This document shows positions 10,893 to 19,474 of a stretch of 64,000 nucleotides of DNA, piece after piece. The stretch is from Brucella sp. 21LCYQ03. Its GTDB lineage: Bacteria > Pseudomonadota > Alphaproteobacteria > Rhizobiales > Rhizobiaceae. The position numbers and the translations under genes were made by a program. The stretch's first letter is position 1, and each line of letters starts with the position of its first letter. The notes beneath the pieces were generated by a model. The model did no database searches. It was not told where the DNA came from and worked only from the letters and a program-made list of their open reading frames with translations. Location: the NCBI RefSeq assembly GCF_023554105.1, contig NZ_JAMJWE010000003.1:248001-312000 (forward strand), read 5' to 3'.

Positions 10893-10922
10893 AAGGCGGA
10901 GTAAGAATTACTCCGCCTTTTC
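10893..10922 (+). terminator. Hairpin terminator or attenuator between sufD and sufS
   Basis: AAGGCGGAGTAA and TTACTCCGCCTT form perfect 12-bp arms with a 3-nt GAA loop, followed by a short TTTTCT tract. It lies inside the suf gene run, so it is likely a partial terminator that sets sufBCD above sufST. Confidence 0.75.
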
Positions 10923-10947
10923 TGCCTCAATGGTAGAAGGAACGATC

Positions 10948-12192
10948 ATGGATCAGAAGAATGCGCTTATAGCGCGCTATGACGTCGAGGCGATCCGCAG
11001 AGATTTCCCCATCCTGTCACGACAGGTTCATGGCAAGCCGCTCGTTTATCTTGATAATGGTGCGTCTGCACAAAAGCCGCAAAGCGTCATCGACGCGATT
11101 ACCCATGCTTATTCAAATGAATATGCCAATGTGCATCGCGGTCTGCATTTTCTCTCCAATGCCGCGACCGACGCTTACGAAAAATCGCGCGAAACAGTCC
11201 GCCGCTTTTTAAATGCCGGTTCGATAGACGAAATCGTCTTCACGAAAAATGCGACCGAAGCGATCAATACTGTCGCTTATGGCTACGGCATGCCGAATAT
11301 CGGCGAGGGTGATGAAATCCTGCTGTCGATTATGGAACATCACTCCAACATCGTGCCATGGCATTTCATCCGTGAACGTCAGGGCGCAAAGCTCGTCTTC
11401 ACACCAGTCGATGACGAAGGCGTGTTCCATATTGAGGAATTCGAAAAGCGCCTGACCGAACGTACCAAGCTTGTCGCCATCACCCATATGTCCAACGCGC
11501 TTGGCACAGTAACACCGATCAAAAAGATCGTGGAACTCGCCCATGCGCGCGGTATTCCGGTGCTGGTTGACGGCAGTCAGGGCGCTGTGCATATGCCTGT
11601 CGATGTGCAGGACCTTGGCTGTGACTGGTATGTCTTTACCGGACACAAGGTCTATGGTCCGTCAGGCATTGGCGTTCTTTATGGTCGCGCAGAAATGCTC
11701 GAAAAGATGCGCCCGTTTCAGGGCGGTGGCGAAATGATCGAGGAAGTGACGGAAGAAAACGTCACTTACAATCATCCGCCGCATCGTTTTGAGGCCGGAA
11801 CACCGCCAATCGTTCAGGCGATTGGGCTTGGTGCGGCTCTTGAATATATGGAAAAAGTCGGCCGTCACGCGATTGCAGCGCATGAAGAAGACTTGCGCGA
11901 CTATGCGCATGAACAATTGGGCAAGATTAATAGCTTGCGCATTTACGGCAACGCGCCGGACAAGGGCGCTATTATTTCGTTTGCGCTAGAAGGCATTCAC
12001 GCGCATGACGTTTCGATGGTGATTGACCGGGCAGGGGTTGCGGTGCGTGCAGGCACGCATTGCGCGCAGCCGCTCTTGAAACGTTTTGGCGTCACCTCTA
12101 CATGCCGTGCTTCATTCGCACTATATAATACACGCGCTGAAGTCGATGCATTGGCAGAAGCCTTGGAAAAGGCAAGGAAGTTTTTCGGATGA
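10948..12192 (+). CDS. sufS: Cysteine desulfurase SufS (group II)
   Basis: SufS mobilises sulfur from cysteine for the SUF machine. The 414-residue product carries DNGASAQKPQSVIDA near the N-terminus, the PLP lysine in TGHKVYGPSG, and the active cysteine in RAGTHCAQPLL, typical of the SufS/CsdA type. I chose the ATG at 10948 (MDQKNALIARYD), which has GAAGGAACGATC before it, over the in-frame ATG at 10930. The gene overlaps sufT by 4 bp. No sufE or sufU partner is visible in this window. Confidence 0.95.
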   Translation: MDQKNALIARYDVEAIRRDFPILSRQVHGKPLVYLDNGASAQKPQSVIDAITHAYSNEYANVHRGLHFLSNAATDAYEKSRETVRRFLNAGSIDEIVFTKNATEAINTVAYGYGMPNIGEGDEILLSIMEHHSNIVPWHFIRERQGAKLVFTPVDDEGVFHIEEFEKRLTERTKLVAITHMSNALGTVTPIKKIVELAHARGIPVLVDGSQGAVHMPVDVQDLGCDWYVFTGHKVYGPSGIGVLYGRAEMLEKMRPFQGGGEMIEEVTEENVTYNHPPHRFEAGTPPIVQAIGLGAALEYMEKVGRHAIAAHEEDLRDYAHEQLGKINSLRIYGNAPDKGAIISFALEGIHAHDVSMVIDRAGVAVRAGTHCAQPLLKRFGVTSTCRASFALYNTRAEVDALAEALEKARKFFG

Positions 12193-12608
12193 CCGAGATC
12201 GAACAAAAAGTTCAGGAACAGACAGAAACCAAGACGGACGATGCAGCTGCATCGGCAGGTGATAAGTCTGTGTTCTCCGCTTCTGCTATTCCGCAGGAAG
12301 AATTGCTTCGGCTGACTGATGACATCATCAGCGCGTTAAAGACGGTTTATGACCCTGAAATCCCGGCGGATATTTACGAGCTCGGTCTTATCTACAAGAT
12401 CGACATCGAAGATGATCGCACCGTTAAAATCGAAATGACGCTGACGGCTCCAGGTTGCCCGGTTGCTGGCGAAATGCCGGGCTGGGTTGAGAATGCTGTC
12501 GGTGCAGTTGAAGGCGTTTCGATGGTCGAAGTGACGATGACTTTTGATCCGCCATGGTCAGCTGATCGTATGTCGGAAGAGGCACAGGTCGCTGTCGGCT
12601 GGTACTAA
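12189..12608 (+). CDS. sufT: SUF-associated DUF59/MIP18-family protein SufT
   Basis: The 139-residue protein has a charged, probably disordered first 35 residues, then the DUF59 (MIP18) domain: DPEIPADIYELGLIYKIDI, TLTAPGCPVAGEMPGWVE and VEVTMTFDPPWSADRMSEEA. Members of this family help Fe-S maturation, in particular of clusters needing the SUF path. The ATG overlaps the sufS stop codon (ATGA), so the two are translationally coupled. In the relatives I remember, an A-type carrier gene (sufA) follows; here a terminator follows directly. Confidence 0.93.
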   Translation: MTEIEQKVQEQTETKTDDAAASAGDKSVFSASAIPQEELLRLTDDIISALKTVYDPEIPADIYELGLIYKIDIEDDRTVKIEMTLTAPGCPVAGEMPGWVENAVGAVEGVSMVEVTMTFDPPWSADRMSEEAQVAVGWY

Positions 12609-12618
12609 AAACAAAAAC

Positions 12619-12641
12619 GCCCCGCATCGCGGGGCTTTTTT
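12619..12641 (+). terminator. Terminator of the suf operon
   Basis: GCCCCGC-ATC-GCGGGGC is a perfect 7-bp stem (12619-12635) followed by six T, 10 bp after the sufT stop codon. Confidence 0.93.
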
Positions 12642-12652
12642 GTTAGAGCGCA

Positions 12653-12681
12653 TCCCGAAAAGTGTGAAACGGTTTTCGGGA
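12653..12681. repeat. Palindromic intergenic repeat (rhizobial/Brucella type)
   Basis: TCCCGAAAA and TTTTCGGGA are perfect 9-bp arms around an 11-nt centre, preceded by AGAGCGCA. From memory this is the core of a short repeat dispersed through Brucella, Ochrobactrum and Rhizobium genomes. The 3' flank here departs from the usual form, so the copy may be truncated at the edge of the accessory patch that follows. Confidence 0.6.
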
Positions 12682-12721
12682 AAAATACACTTTAACACAA
12701 ACAATCCGATCAAAACCCGCG

Positions 12722-13693
12722 CTAGTGGCCGGTTGTATTGGCATAATGCATGGAGTTTTTGCCAAAGCAGCCTTGAATAAGTCCGACTAAACCGCCCAAT
12801 GCCGTTGCCGATGAAACAAGGCCATGTCCACCACGAAACGGAATAGAAAGGCTGGCACCCAAAAATTTGACAGCACGCCCTGCGATCTTAACGGGCAGCT
12901 TTTTTAATGTTTTATTTGGGTTTTCCCGATAACGGGCACCAAATTCAGTAATGTTGTGATCACGGTTTCGGCGATAATGATAGCTCAGCGTTAGTCGCGA
13001 TGAGGGAACTGTTTCATAAACAATCGCATCACAGGCCCACCCAGTTTTGGCACCGAGTGATTTTGCTTTCGCCCAAAGGTTCCAGTCTTCGCCGCCGGTC
13101 AGTCCAAAATGGGAATCAAAACGCAAGTTGTTTTTGCGGAAAAAATCCAGACGACCCATCCAGCTACCTGTCGCGACCTTGATTGAGTCGCCGCGACCCG
13201 TCGCACATTTCTGCTGACATTTTCTTTCTGACTTATAACCGCTCCGTTCGATCCCGGACCAAACCAGTCGCTGCAAAATAGTAAGATTCTCATCAAACGG
13301 CCTGGGCCGAACTGGCGACCCGACAATATCAAGGTCGAGACGATCGCGTTCTGCCAGCAGTTTTACAAGCCAGTCAGATTCAACAAATTCGTCATCGTCT
13401 ACATAAACCAGAAAATCGAAATCATGTTCGATTGCGTGGTTAAGCGCACGGTTGCGTGCAGACGATATGCCCAAAACACTTTCAACGATATAGTCAATAT
13501 GACTGTCAGGCATCAGCAAACGAAAATCTTTAATGCTTTCGCAAAGTGTAGGAGAAATGTTATTCTCGACAATAAGAAATGATACGTTAGCGTTGTTGGG
13601 CTTTTGAATAGAGGCTAACGACGAAAATAGATTGCAGAGCATCTTCGGTCTGTTCCGAGTTATGATGGAAATGCAGATGTGACGCTGATGCAT
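12722..13693 (-). CDS. Family 2 glycosyltransferase
   Basis: The 323-residue GT-A glycosyltransferase probably builds a surface polysaccharide. Visible are the N-terminal nucleotide-binding fold with ISIITRNRPKMLCNLFSSL, the metal-binding triad VYVDDDEF (D99-D101), and a downstream GGEDWNLWAKAKSLGA block that resembles the catalytic ED motif. The C-terminal 60 residues (VKIAGRAVKFLGASLSIPF and on) could bind a membrane, as in other polysaccharide transferases. It stands alone on the minus strand in AT-rich DNA directly beyond the suf operon, with no sugar-nucleotide or export genes beside it. Donor and acceptor are unknown. Acquisition by transfer is inferred from context and base composition. 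Confidence 0.85.
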   Translation of the reverse strand: MHQRHICISIITRNRPKMLCNLFSSLASIQKPNNANVSFLIVENNISPTLCESIKDFRLLMPDSHIDYIVESVLGISSARNRALNHAIEHDFDFLVYVDDDEFVESDWLVKLLAERDRLDLDIVGSPVRPRPFDENLTILQRLVWSGIERSGYKSERKCQQKCATGRGDSIKVATGSWMGRLDFFRKNNLRFDSHFGLTGGEDWNLWAKAKSLGAKTGWACDAIVYETVPSSRLTLSYHYRRNRDHNITEFGARYRENPNKTLKKLPVKIAGRAVKFLGASLSIPFRGGHGLVSSATALGGLVGLIQGCFGKNSMHYANTTGH

Positions 13694-14390
13694 GATCCAG
13701 TAAGCCTACAAATATTTGATATATTTAGTAAGCTTAATATATAATTCTCATGAAGGCAATAGTTGTAATTCAGGTAAATAGAGGTCCCAATTACAAGTGA
13801 GTACCATCTATGTTAAAATAAATTTTTATTTTAAAAGAATATGTTTTCTGCCTAGCCAATAATACCCCTTCTTCAACACGCCCTGTGCGAAGATCAAAAT
13901 TTAAAAATCTATTGAATTCCATAATCGGTTTAATAGATTTTATACTCATTCGATAATCTTAGTCTTAGCAATTTCAAAGCTAGGTAATGCGTACCTCCAG
14001 TGCGTATTACATAGCTTTTGGGGGTACCCTTCGCAAGCATATACTCTCACCAAAAAAATGCAGTTTATTGTTGTAAGTGACAGATTGGTGGGACAGTCAG
14101 CGCATTTTGATGGATATGGCTCGTTGGGCGTGCGGACCGTAATGTAGAGTACGACAGGTTTATCAACGTTGAATAAGCTGGTTCGCTATAGCCGGGGGAT
14201 AGCGCACGGTCGCGTTTTCGACATTTAGCAGATAAGTGAATTGAAAAACAGGCTTCAGCCCGCGTTTTTCTTTGGCTGTTTTATATTCAAGAATGATGGT
14301 TGTCGTTTCTGCTTTTCTGCCTATGTGAAATGAAATCTGTATCAGGCAGACTTATTAAATCAAACTGGGTGGGCCAAATGGGAGAGAAAA
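13694..14390. other. AT-rich intergenic stretch between the glycosyltransferase and the DUF1428 gene
   Basis: About 700 bp hold no convincing gene apart from the doubtful small ORF at 13791-13949. A 22-bp A/T-only palindrome (13813-13834) and an imperfect hairpin with TAATGCG and CGTATTA arms (about 13984-14008) are visible. A 29-codon ORF starting at about 14058 ends in TAG and looks like chance or a remnant. No mobile-element gene was recognised. Confidence 0.6.
13791..13949 (-). CDS. Possible small ORF, 52 residues, unknown
   Basis: Reading the minus strand from ATG at 13949 gives 52 codons before a TAA, with a sensible mix of residues (MSIKSIKPIMEF, then FDLRTGRVEEGVLLARQ). It lies 98 bp upstream of the glycosyltransferase on the same strand in AT-rich DNA. 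The ribosome site is weak. It could be a real small gene, the tail of a decayed polysaccharide gene, or chance. Confidence 0.25.
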   Translation of the reverse strand: MSIKSIKPIMEFNRFLNFDLRTGRVEEGVLLARQKTYSFKIKIYFNIDGTHL

Positions 14391-14744
14391 ATGGCTTACA
14401 TAGAAGGATTTGTCGTTGCGGTTCCGAAGGCCAATAAAGAGGTCTACCGCCAACATGCGGCTAAGGCTGCGGAATTGTTCAAAGAGTTTGGCGTAACGCG
14501 AATGGTCGAAGCCTGGGGCGATGATGTCCCCGATGGAAAAGTCACAGATTTCCGCCGCGCGGTTCAGGCAAAAGACGATGAAGAGGTGGTCTTCTCGTGG
14601 TTTGAATATCCTGACAAAGCCACACGCGACGCTGCCAATGACAAAATGATGAGTGATCCACGTATGAAGGACATGGGTGAAACCATGCCCTTTGACGGCA
14701 AGCGCATGATTATGGGCGGTTTTTCAACGATTGTTGATGTGTGA
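14391..14744 (+). CDS. DUF1428 domain-containing protein
   Basis: The 117-residue protein covers one DUF1428 domain, a ferredoxin-like alpha/beta barrel of the dimeric family. Characteristic pieces are YIEGFVVAVPKANKEVYRQ, MVEAWGDDVPDGKVTDFRRAV, FSWFEYPDKATRDAAN and MIMGGFSTIVD at the end. No biochemical function is established for the family. The ATG has GGGAGAG just upstream. It is alone, flanked by AT-rich DNA on the left and a 200-bp gap on the right. Confidence 0.9.
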   Translation: MAYIEGFVVAVPKANKEVYRQHAAKAAELFKEFGVTRMVEAWGDDVPDGKVTDFRRAVQAKDDEEVVFSWFEYPDKATRDAANDKMMSDPRMKDMGETMPFDGKRMIMGGFSTIVDV

Positions 14745-14955
14745 TCAGCGTAGTATTTATTGATGGGGTTGACGGCTCTGGTCGTCATCCCTATCTCACG
14801 CTGAGCCAAAGGCTTCAAAAAAACTGACGCTGGCCCCTCTGTCATCGCGTTGCGGTAAATCTCTGTTAAGCAGAATTATGTTTTATGGTGGAAATCGGAT
14901 TGACGGCTTCAAATCAGTATCGAAGCCCTCGTGAGTGTCCGGGAAGGAAGCCGAA

Positions 14956-15285
14956 ATGTGGACCAAGCAGAAACGTAAATCTATTCGTGGCCGTTTTGTG
15001 CTGCCTGTTTTGACAGCTGCGTTTCTGAGCTATTTTGGTTTTCACGCCTATCATGGCGAATTTGGTCTTTATTCGCGTCTCCAGCTGGAACAGCAGAAAA
15101 GCCTGCTGACCGAACAGCTTGCACAAGTGACTGCCGACAGAGCCGCACTTGAGAAGCGAGTCACGCTTCTGCGCGATGGTTCGATTGAAAAGGACATGCT
15201 TGACGAGCAGGCTCGCAGGGCGCTTAATCTCTCCCATTCCGACGAAATGACGATAATCATTTCTCGCGAAGATCGGTCTAATTAA
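14956..15285 (+). CDS. FtsB/DivIC-family septum formation initiator
   Basis: The 109-residue bitopic membrane protein has a basic N-terminus (MWTKQKRKSIRGR), one transmembrane helix (about residues 14-32), and a coiled coil rich in Q, L and E (LEQQKSLLTEQLAQVTADRA) followed by the short DivIC-like domain. Such proteins join FtsL and FtsQ in the divisome. I start at ATG 14956, which has GGAAGG upstream, not at the in-frame GTG 14935. It sits upstream of pdhA, as in other Rhizobiales where an ftsB-like gene lies between eno and pdhA. Confidence 0.85.
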   Translation: MWTKQKRKSIRGRFVLPVLTAAFLSYFGFHAYHGEFGLYSRLQLEQQKSLLTEQLAQVTADRAALEKRVTLLRDGSIEKDMLDEQARRALNLSHSDEMTIIISREDRSN

Positions 15286-15310
15286 CCAAATTCAGGTTAA
15301 TTGTCTTTTT
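15280..15310 (+). terminator. Probable terminator after the ftsB-like gene
   Basis: AATTAACC and GGTTAATT are 8-bp arms with a 7-nt loop, followed by GTCTTTTT. The left arm overlaps the stop codon. Confidence 0.6.
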
Positions 15311-15335
15311 GTGATATGTTTTTAAAGGCTTGGCG

Positions 15336-15350
15336 GCATAGCAGCTATGC
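15336..15350. promoter_or_regulatory. Perfect palindrome upstream of pdhA
   Basis: GCATAGC-A-GCTATGC has perfect 7-bp arms about a single base, 173 bp before the pdhA start. The symmetry and position suggest a dimeric regulator's operator for the pyruvate dehydrogenase operon. The regulator is unknown. Confidence 0.5.
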
Positions 15351-15522
15351 TTTGCGTGCATATTGTATCTTGTAAATTGCCCGTATAACGTCACAATGGA
15401 ACGACAATCGTAGAGCGCCGCGCGTCCTTCGTGTGCGTGAAAGGTGCTCTGATAATTTGAATGGTCGCATGTTGCTTTCAAAATCACTTCTGATTTTGGG
15501 TGCATGCTATAGGGAGCGAGAT

Positions 15523-16563
15523 ATGGCACCGAGGGCTAATAAGGCGCCTGCTGGAAAAACGCAGACGTCTTCTGTCACCACCCCCAAGACGCCAGCGCCT
15601 GCAAAGTTTAATAAAGAGCAGGAACTGAGTGCTTACCGTGAAATGCTTTTGATTCGCCGTTTCGAAGAAAAGGCCGGACAGCTTTACGGTATGGGCTTCA
15701 TCGGTGGCTTCTGTCACCTTTATATTGGTCAGGAAGCCGTTGTCGTCGGTATGCAGACAGCGCTCAAGGAAGGTGATCAGATCATCACTTCCTATCGTGA
15801 CCATGGTCACATGCTGGCAACCGGCATGGAAGCACGTGGCGTTATGGCCGAGCTGACCGGCCGCCGTGGAGGTTACTCCAAGGGCAAGGGCGGCTCTATG
15901 CACATGTTCTCGAAGGAAAAGGGCTTTTACGGCGGTCATGGTATCGTCGGCGCTCAGGTTCCTCTCGGCACTGGTCTTGCCTTTGCGAACAAATATCGCG
16001 GTAATGACAATATTTCGGTTACCTATTTCGGCGACGGCGCTGCCAATCAGGGCCAGGTCTATGAAGCTTTCAACATGGCATCGCTGTGGAAGCTTCCGGT
16101 GATCTACGTGATCGAAAACAACCGCTATGCAATGGGTACATCGGTTTCGCGTTCTTCCGCTGAAACAGATTTCTCCAAGCGCGGCGTTTCGTTCAACGTT
16201 CCGGGCATCAAGGTCGACGGCATGGATGTTCGTGCTGTTGCGGCTGCTGCCGAATTTGCTGCCGATTGGGCGCGTTCGGGCAAGGGGCCATTGATTCTCG
16301 AAATGGAAACCTACCGTTATCGTGGTCACTCCATGTCCGATCCTGCGAAGTATCGCTCGAAGGACGAAGTGCAGAAGATGCGTTCCGAGCACGACCCAAT
16401 TGAACAGGTCAAACTGCGCCTGATCGAAAATAACTGGGCCACTGAAGAAGAGCTGAAAGAAATCGACAAGGAAGTCCGCGACATCGTCGCTGATTCGGCC
16501 GATTTTGCTCAAAACGATCCAGAGCCGGATGTTTCCGAGCTCTACACGGATATTCTGCTCTAA
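15523..16563 (+). CDS. pdhA: Pyruvate dehydrogenase E1 component, alpha subunit
   Basis: PdhA is the thiamine-diphosphate half of the heterotetrameric E1, which decarboxylates pyruvate. The 346-residue product has a low-complexity P/A/T/K leader of about 30 residues, then the catalytic region: GGSMHMFSKEKGFYGGHGIV, the ThDP motif starting GDGAANQG at residue 170 and closing with NN, and the phosphorylation-loop equivalent YRYRGHSMSDPAKYRS. I start at ATG 15523, after a GGGAGCGAG ribosome site; an in-frame ATG at 15433 lacks one. The stop is followed 18 bp later by pdhB. Confidence 0.97.
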   Translation: MAPRANKAPAGKTQTSSVTTPKTPAPAKFNKEQELSAYREMLLIRRFEEKAGQLYGMGFIGGFCHLYIGQEAVVVGMQTALKEGDQIITSYRDHGHMLATGMEARGVMAELTGRRGGYSKGKGGSMHMFSKEKGFYGGHGIVGAQVPLGTGLAFANKYRGNDNISVTYFGDGAANQGQVYEAFNMASLWKLPVIYVIENNRYAMGTSVSRSSAETDFSKRGVSFNVPGIKVDGMDVRAVAAAAEFAADWARSGKGPLILEMETYRYRGHSMSDPAKYRSKDEVQKMRSEHDPIEQVKLRLIENNWATEEELKEIDKEVRDIVADSADFAQNDPEPDVSELYTDILL

Positions 16564-16581
16564 TTCAGGAAAGGTATTGTC

Positions 16582-17970
16582 ATGCCCGTAGAAATTCTCA
16601 TGCCTGCCCTTTCCCCGACGATGGAACAAGGCAAACTGTCCAAGTGGCTTAAAAAAGAAGGCGACAAGGTTACGTCCGGTGACGTGATCGCTGAAATCGA
16701 AACCGATAAGGCAACGATGGAAGTTGAAGCCGTCGATGAAGGCACAATCGGCAAGCTGTTGATCGAAGAAGGTTCGGAAGGCGTAAAAGTAAATACGCCA
16801 ATCGCAATCCTGCTCGGTGACGGCGAAAGCGCGTCCGACATCGGTTCGGCTCCTGCTGCAAAAGCAGAAGCACCGAAGGAAGAAGCGAAAGAAGCGCCAA
16901 AGGCTGAAGAAAAGAAGGCCGATAGCGTGCCTGCTGCTCCGAAAGTTGAAGTTGCTTCCGATCCGGACATTCCAGCCGGTACAGAAATGGTTTCGATGAC
17001 TGTGCGTGAAGCACTGCGCGACGCCATGGCTGAAGAAATGCGCCGCGACAACAATGTCTTCATCATGGGTGAAGAAGTTGCCGAATATCAGGGCGCTTAC
17101 AAGATCACGCAGGGTCTTCTTGACGAATTCGGTCCTCGCCGCGTTGTCGACACCCCGATCACCGAGCATGGTTTTGCCGGCGTCGGCGTTGGTGCCGCTA
17201 TGGCTGGTCTTAAGCCAATTGTCGAATTCATGACGTTCAATTTTGCCATGCAGGCGATTGACCAGATCATCAATTCGGCTGCGAAGACGCTTTACATGTC
17301 GGGTGGCCAGATGGGCGCGCCGATGGTGTTCCGTGGTCCTTCGGGCGCGGCTGCTCGCGTTGCTGCCCAGCACTCCCAGTGCTATGCCGCATGGTACAGC
17401 CAGATTCCTGGCCTCAAGGTCGTCATGCCTTACTCGGCTGCTGATGCGAAGGGTCTTCTCAAGGCTGCTATCCGCGATCCAAATCCGGTCATCTTCCTTG
17501 AAAACGAAATTCTCTACGGTCATCATTTCGATGTGCCGAAGCTGGATGATTTTGTTCTGCCAATCGGCAAGGCCCGCATTCACAAGCAGGGCAAGGACGC
17601 GACCATCGTTTCGTTCGGTATCGGCATGACCTATGCGGTCAAGGCTGCTGAAGAGTTAGCTGCACAGGGCATCGATGTTGAAATCATCGATCTGCGCACC
17701 ATCCGCCCAATGGATATTCCAACGGTTGTTGAATCGGTCAAGAAGACCGGTCGTCTCGTCACTGTTGAAGAAGGCTACCCACAGTCTTCCGTTGGTACTG
17801 AAATTGCCACCCGCGTCATGCAGCAGGCTTTCGATTATCTCGATGCGCCGATCCTGACGATCGCTGGCAAGGACGTTCCGATGCCATATGCGGCCAACCT
17901 CGAAAAGCTGGCTCTGCCGACTGTAGCTGAAGTGGTGGAAGCGGTGAAAGCCGTGACCTACACCGCCTGA
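16582..17970 (+). CDS. pdhB: Pyruvate dehydrogenase E1 component, beta subunit, with lipoyl domain
   Basis: The 462-residue PdhB completes the E1 active site. It has an extra N-terminal lipoyl domain (residues 1-80; lipoyl lysine K43 in [10 protein letters not shown]), an A/K/E/P-rich linker (about 90-130), and then the E1-beta transketolase-like domains with [19 protein letters not shown] and [20 protein letters not shown]. The lipoyl domain on E1-beta is a known feature of alphaproteobacterial complexes. The domain is nearly identical to that of PdhC at the protein level. Spacing to pdhC is 13 bp. Confidence 0.97.
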   Translation: MPVEILMPALSPTMEQGKLSKWLKKEGDKVTSGDVIAEIETDKATMEVEAVDEGTIGKLLIEEGSEGVKVNTPIAILLGDGESASDIGSAPAAKAEAPKEEAKEAPKAEEKKADSVPAAPKVEVASDPDIPAGTEMVSMTVREALRDAMAEEMRRDNNVFIMGEEVAEYQGAYKITQGLLDEFGPRRVVDTPITEHGFAGVGVGAAMAGLKPIVEFMTFNFAMQAIDQIINSAAKTLYMSGGQMGAPMVFRGPSGAAARVAAQHSQCYAAWYSQIPGLKVVMPYSAADAKGLLKAAIRDPNPVIFLENEILYGHHFDVPKLDDFVLPIGKARIHKQGKDATIVSFGIGMTYAVKAAEELAAQGIDVEIIDLRTIRPMDIPTVVESVKKTGRLVTVEEGYPQSSVGTEIATRVMQQAFDYLDAPILTIAGKDVPMPYAANLEKLALPTVAEVVEAVKAVTYTA

Positions 17971-17983
17971 GGAGTTACTGGAC

Positions 17984-19330
17984 ATGCCGATTAAAATCAC
18001 CATGCCAGCACTTTCACCAACCATGGAAGAAGGCAATCTTTCCAAGTGGCTGGTTAAAGAAGGCGACAAGGTTACGTCCGGCGATGTGATCGCTGAGATC
18101 GAAACCGACAAAGCGACGATGGAAGTCGAAGCTGTCGATGAAGGTATCGTTGCCAAGCTCGTCGTTCCTGCCGGAACCGAAGGCGTCAAGGTCAACGCGC
18201 TGATCGCAATCCTCGCCGAAGACGGCGAGGATGTCGCAGAGGCAGCAAAGGGTGGCGACGCTGCTCCTGCACCAAAGGCAGAAGCCAAGGCTGAAACGCC
18301 TAAGGAAGAGCCAAAAAAGGAAGCTGCTCCCGCAGCAGCTCCGGCTCCTGTAAAGGCTGAAGCTCCTGCGGCTGCTTCTGCTGCGAATAATGGCGAACGC
18401 GTTTTCGCGTCACCACTTGCTCGTCGTATCGCAAAGGATGCGGGCGTTGATGTTTCCGCTGTTAAAGGCACTGGTCCTCATGGCCGTGTCGTTCAGCGTG
18501 ACGTTGAAGCTGCAATCAAGTCTGGCGGAGCGAAAGCTACATCTGCTGCACCACAGGCAGCTGCATCGGCTCCAAAGCCTCAGTCGGATGATGCCATCCT
18601 CAAGCTCTTTGAAGAAGGCACATACGAAATCGTTCCTCACGACGGTATGCGCAAGACCATTGCCCGCCGTCTGGTTGAATCGAAGCAGACTGTTCCGCAT
18701 TTCTATCTGACGATTGATTGCGAACTCGATGCGCTTCTGGCTCTGCGTTCGCAGATCAATTCGGCTGCACCACTGACCAAGACGGAGAAGGGCGAGGTTC
18801 CGGCCTACAAGCTTTCTGTCAACGATCTGGTGATCAAGGCTGTTGCTCTTGCACTACGTGATATTCCTGAAGCCAACGTCTCATGGACTGAAGGTGGTAT
18901 GGTCAAGCACAAGCGCGCGGATGTTGGTGTTGCCGTCTCCATCCCGGGCGGTCTGATTACGCCAATCGTGCGTCAGTCGGAATCGAAGACGTTGTCCGCC
19001 ATCTCCAATGAGATGAAGGACCTTGCCAAGCGTGCGCGTGATCGCAAGCTCAAGCCTGATGAATATCAGGGTGGTTCGACCTCTGTGTCCAACCTCGGCA
19101 TGTTCGGCGTGAAGGACTTTGCAGCAATCATCAACCCACCACATGCGACGATCTTCGCAATTGGTGCGGGCGAACAGCGCGCAGTGGTCAAGAATGGTGA
19201 AGTGAAAGTTGCGACAGTAATGTCCGTCACCCTTTCCACCGATCACCGCGCCGTCGATGGTGCGCTGGCCGCTGAACTTGCACAGGCCTTCAAGCGTCAC
19301 ATCGAAAACCCGATGGGTATGCTGGTCTGA
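17984..19330 (+). CDS. pdhC: Dihydrolipoamide acetyltransferase E2 of pyruvate dehydrogenase
   Basis: PdhC forms the E2 core and passes the acetyl group to CoA. The 448-residue product has one lipoyl domain (1-80, lipoyl lysine K43), an A/P/E/K-rich flexible linker, a peripheral-subunit-binding domain at about 137-175 ([20 protein letters not shown]), a second linker and the catalytic domain, whose HxxxD motif reads STDHRAVDG near the C-terminus. The ATG follows GAGGAG. Two hairpins follow the gene before lpdA. Confidence 0.97.
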   Translation: MPIKITMPALSPTMEEGNLSKWLVKEGDKVTSGDVIAEIETDKATMEVEAVDEGIVAKLVVPAGTEGVKVNALIAILAEDGEDVAEAAKGGDAAPAPKAEAKAETPKEEPKKEAAPAAAPAPVKAEAPAAASAANNGERVFASPLARRIAKDAGVDVSAVKGTGPHGRVVQRDVEAAIKSGGAKATSAAPQAAASAPKPQSDDAILKLFEEGTYEIVPHDGMRKTIARRLVESKQTVPHFYLTIDCELDALLALRSQINSAAPLTKTEKGEVPAYKLSVNDLVIKAVALALRDIPEANVSWTEGGMVKHKRADVGVAVSIPGGLITPIVRQSESKTLSAISNEMKDLAKRARDRKLKPDEYQGGSTSVSNLGMFGVKDFAAIINPPHATIFAIGAGEQRAVVKNGEVKVATVMSVTLSTDHRAVDGALAAELAQAFKRHIENPMGMLV

Positions 19331-19338
19331 TATGGTTA

Positions 19339-19398
19339 TACGCCGCGGGTGGACGACACTCGCGGCGTTTCCTATTTATAAGCCGACAGAAAGTCGGC
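19339..19398 (+). terminator. Two hairpins between pdhC and lpdA
   Basis: The first has 12-bp arms (ACGCCGCGGGTG and CACTCGCGGCGT, one G-U) followed by a short T tract. The second, GCCGAC-AGAAA-GTCGGC, is at 19382-19398. Together they could end or attenuate the pdhABC transcript before lpdA. Confidence 0.55.
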
Positions 19399-19474
19399 AA
19401 TTCGGGAATATGCACCGCAAAAACTGCGTAAGATGCCGTTTCCCGTATTTTCGATGTTTTAAGGGCAGGAAACT

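Noticed and set aside
12653-12681. The palindrome after sufT as a second terminator
   Set aside because: It has no T-run and a clear terminator lies just before it; it fits a dispersed repeat better.
15484-17583. A 699-codon minus-strand frame opposite pdhA and pdhB
   Set aside because: It is antisense to two clearly recognised enzyme genes, has no recognisable domain and an odd His/Arg/Phe-rich composition typical of shadow frames.
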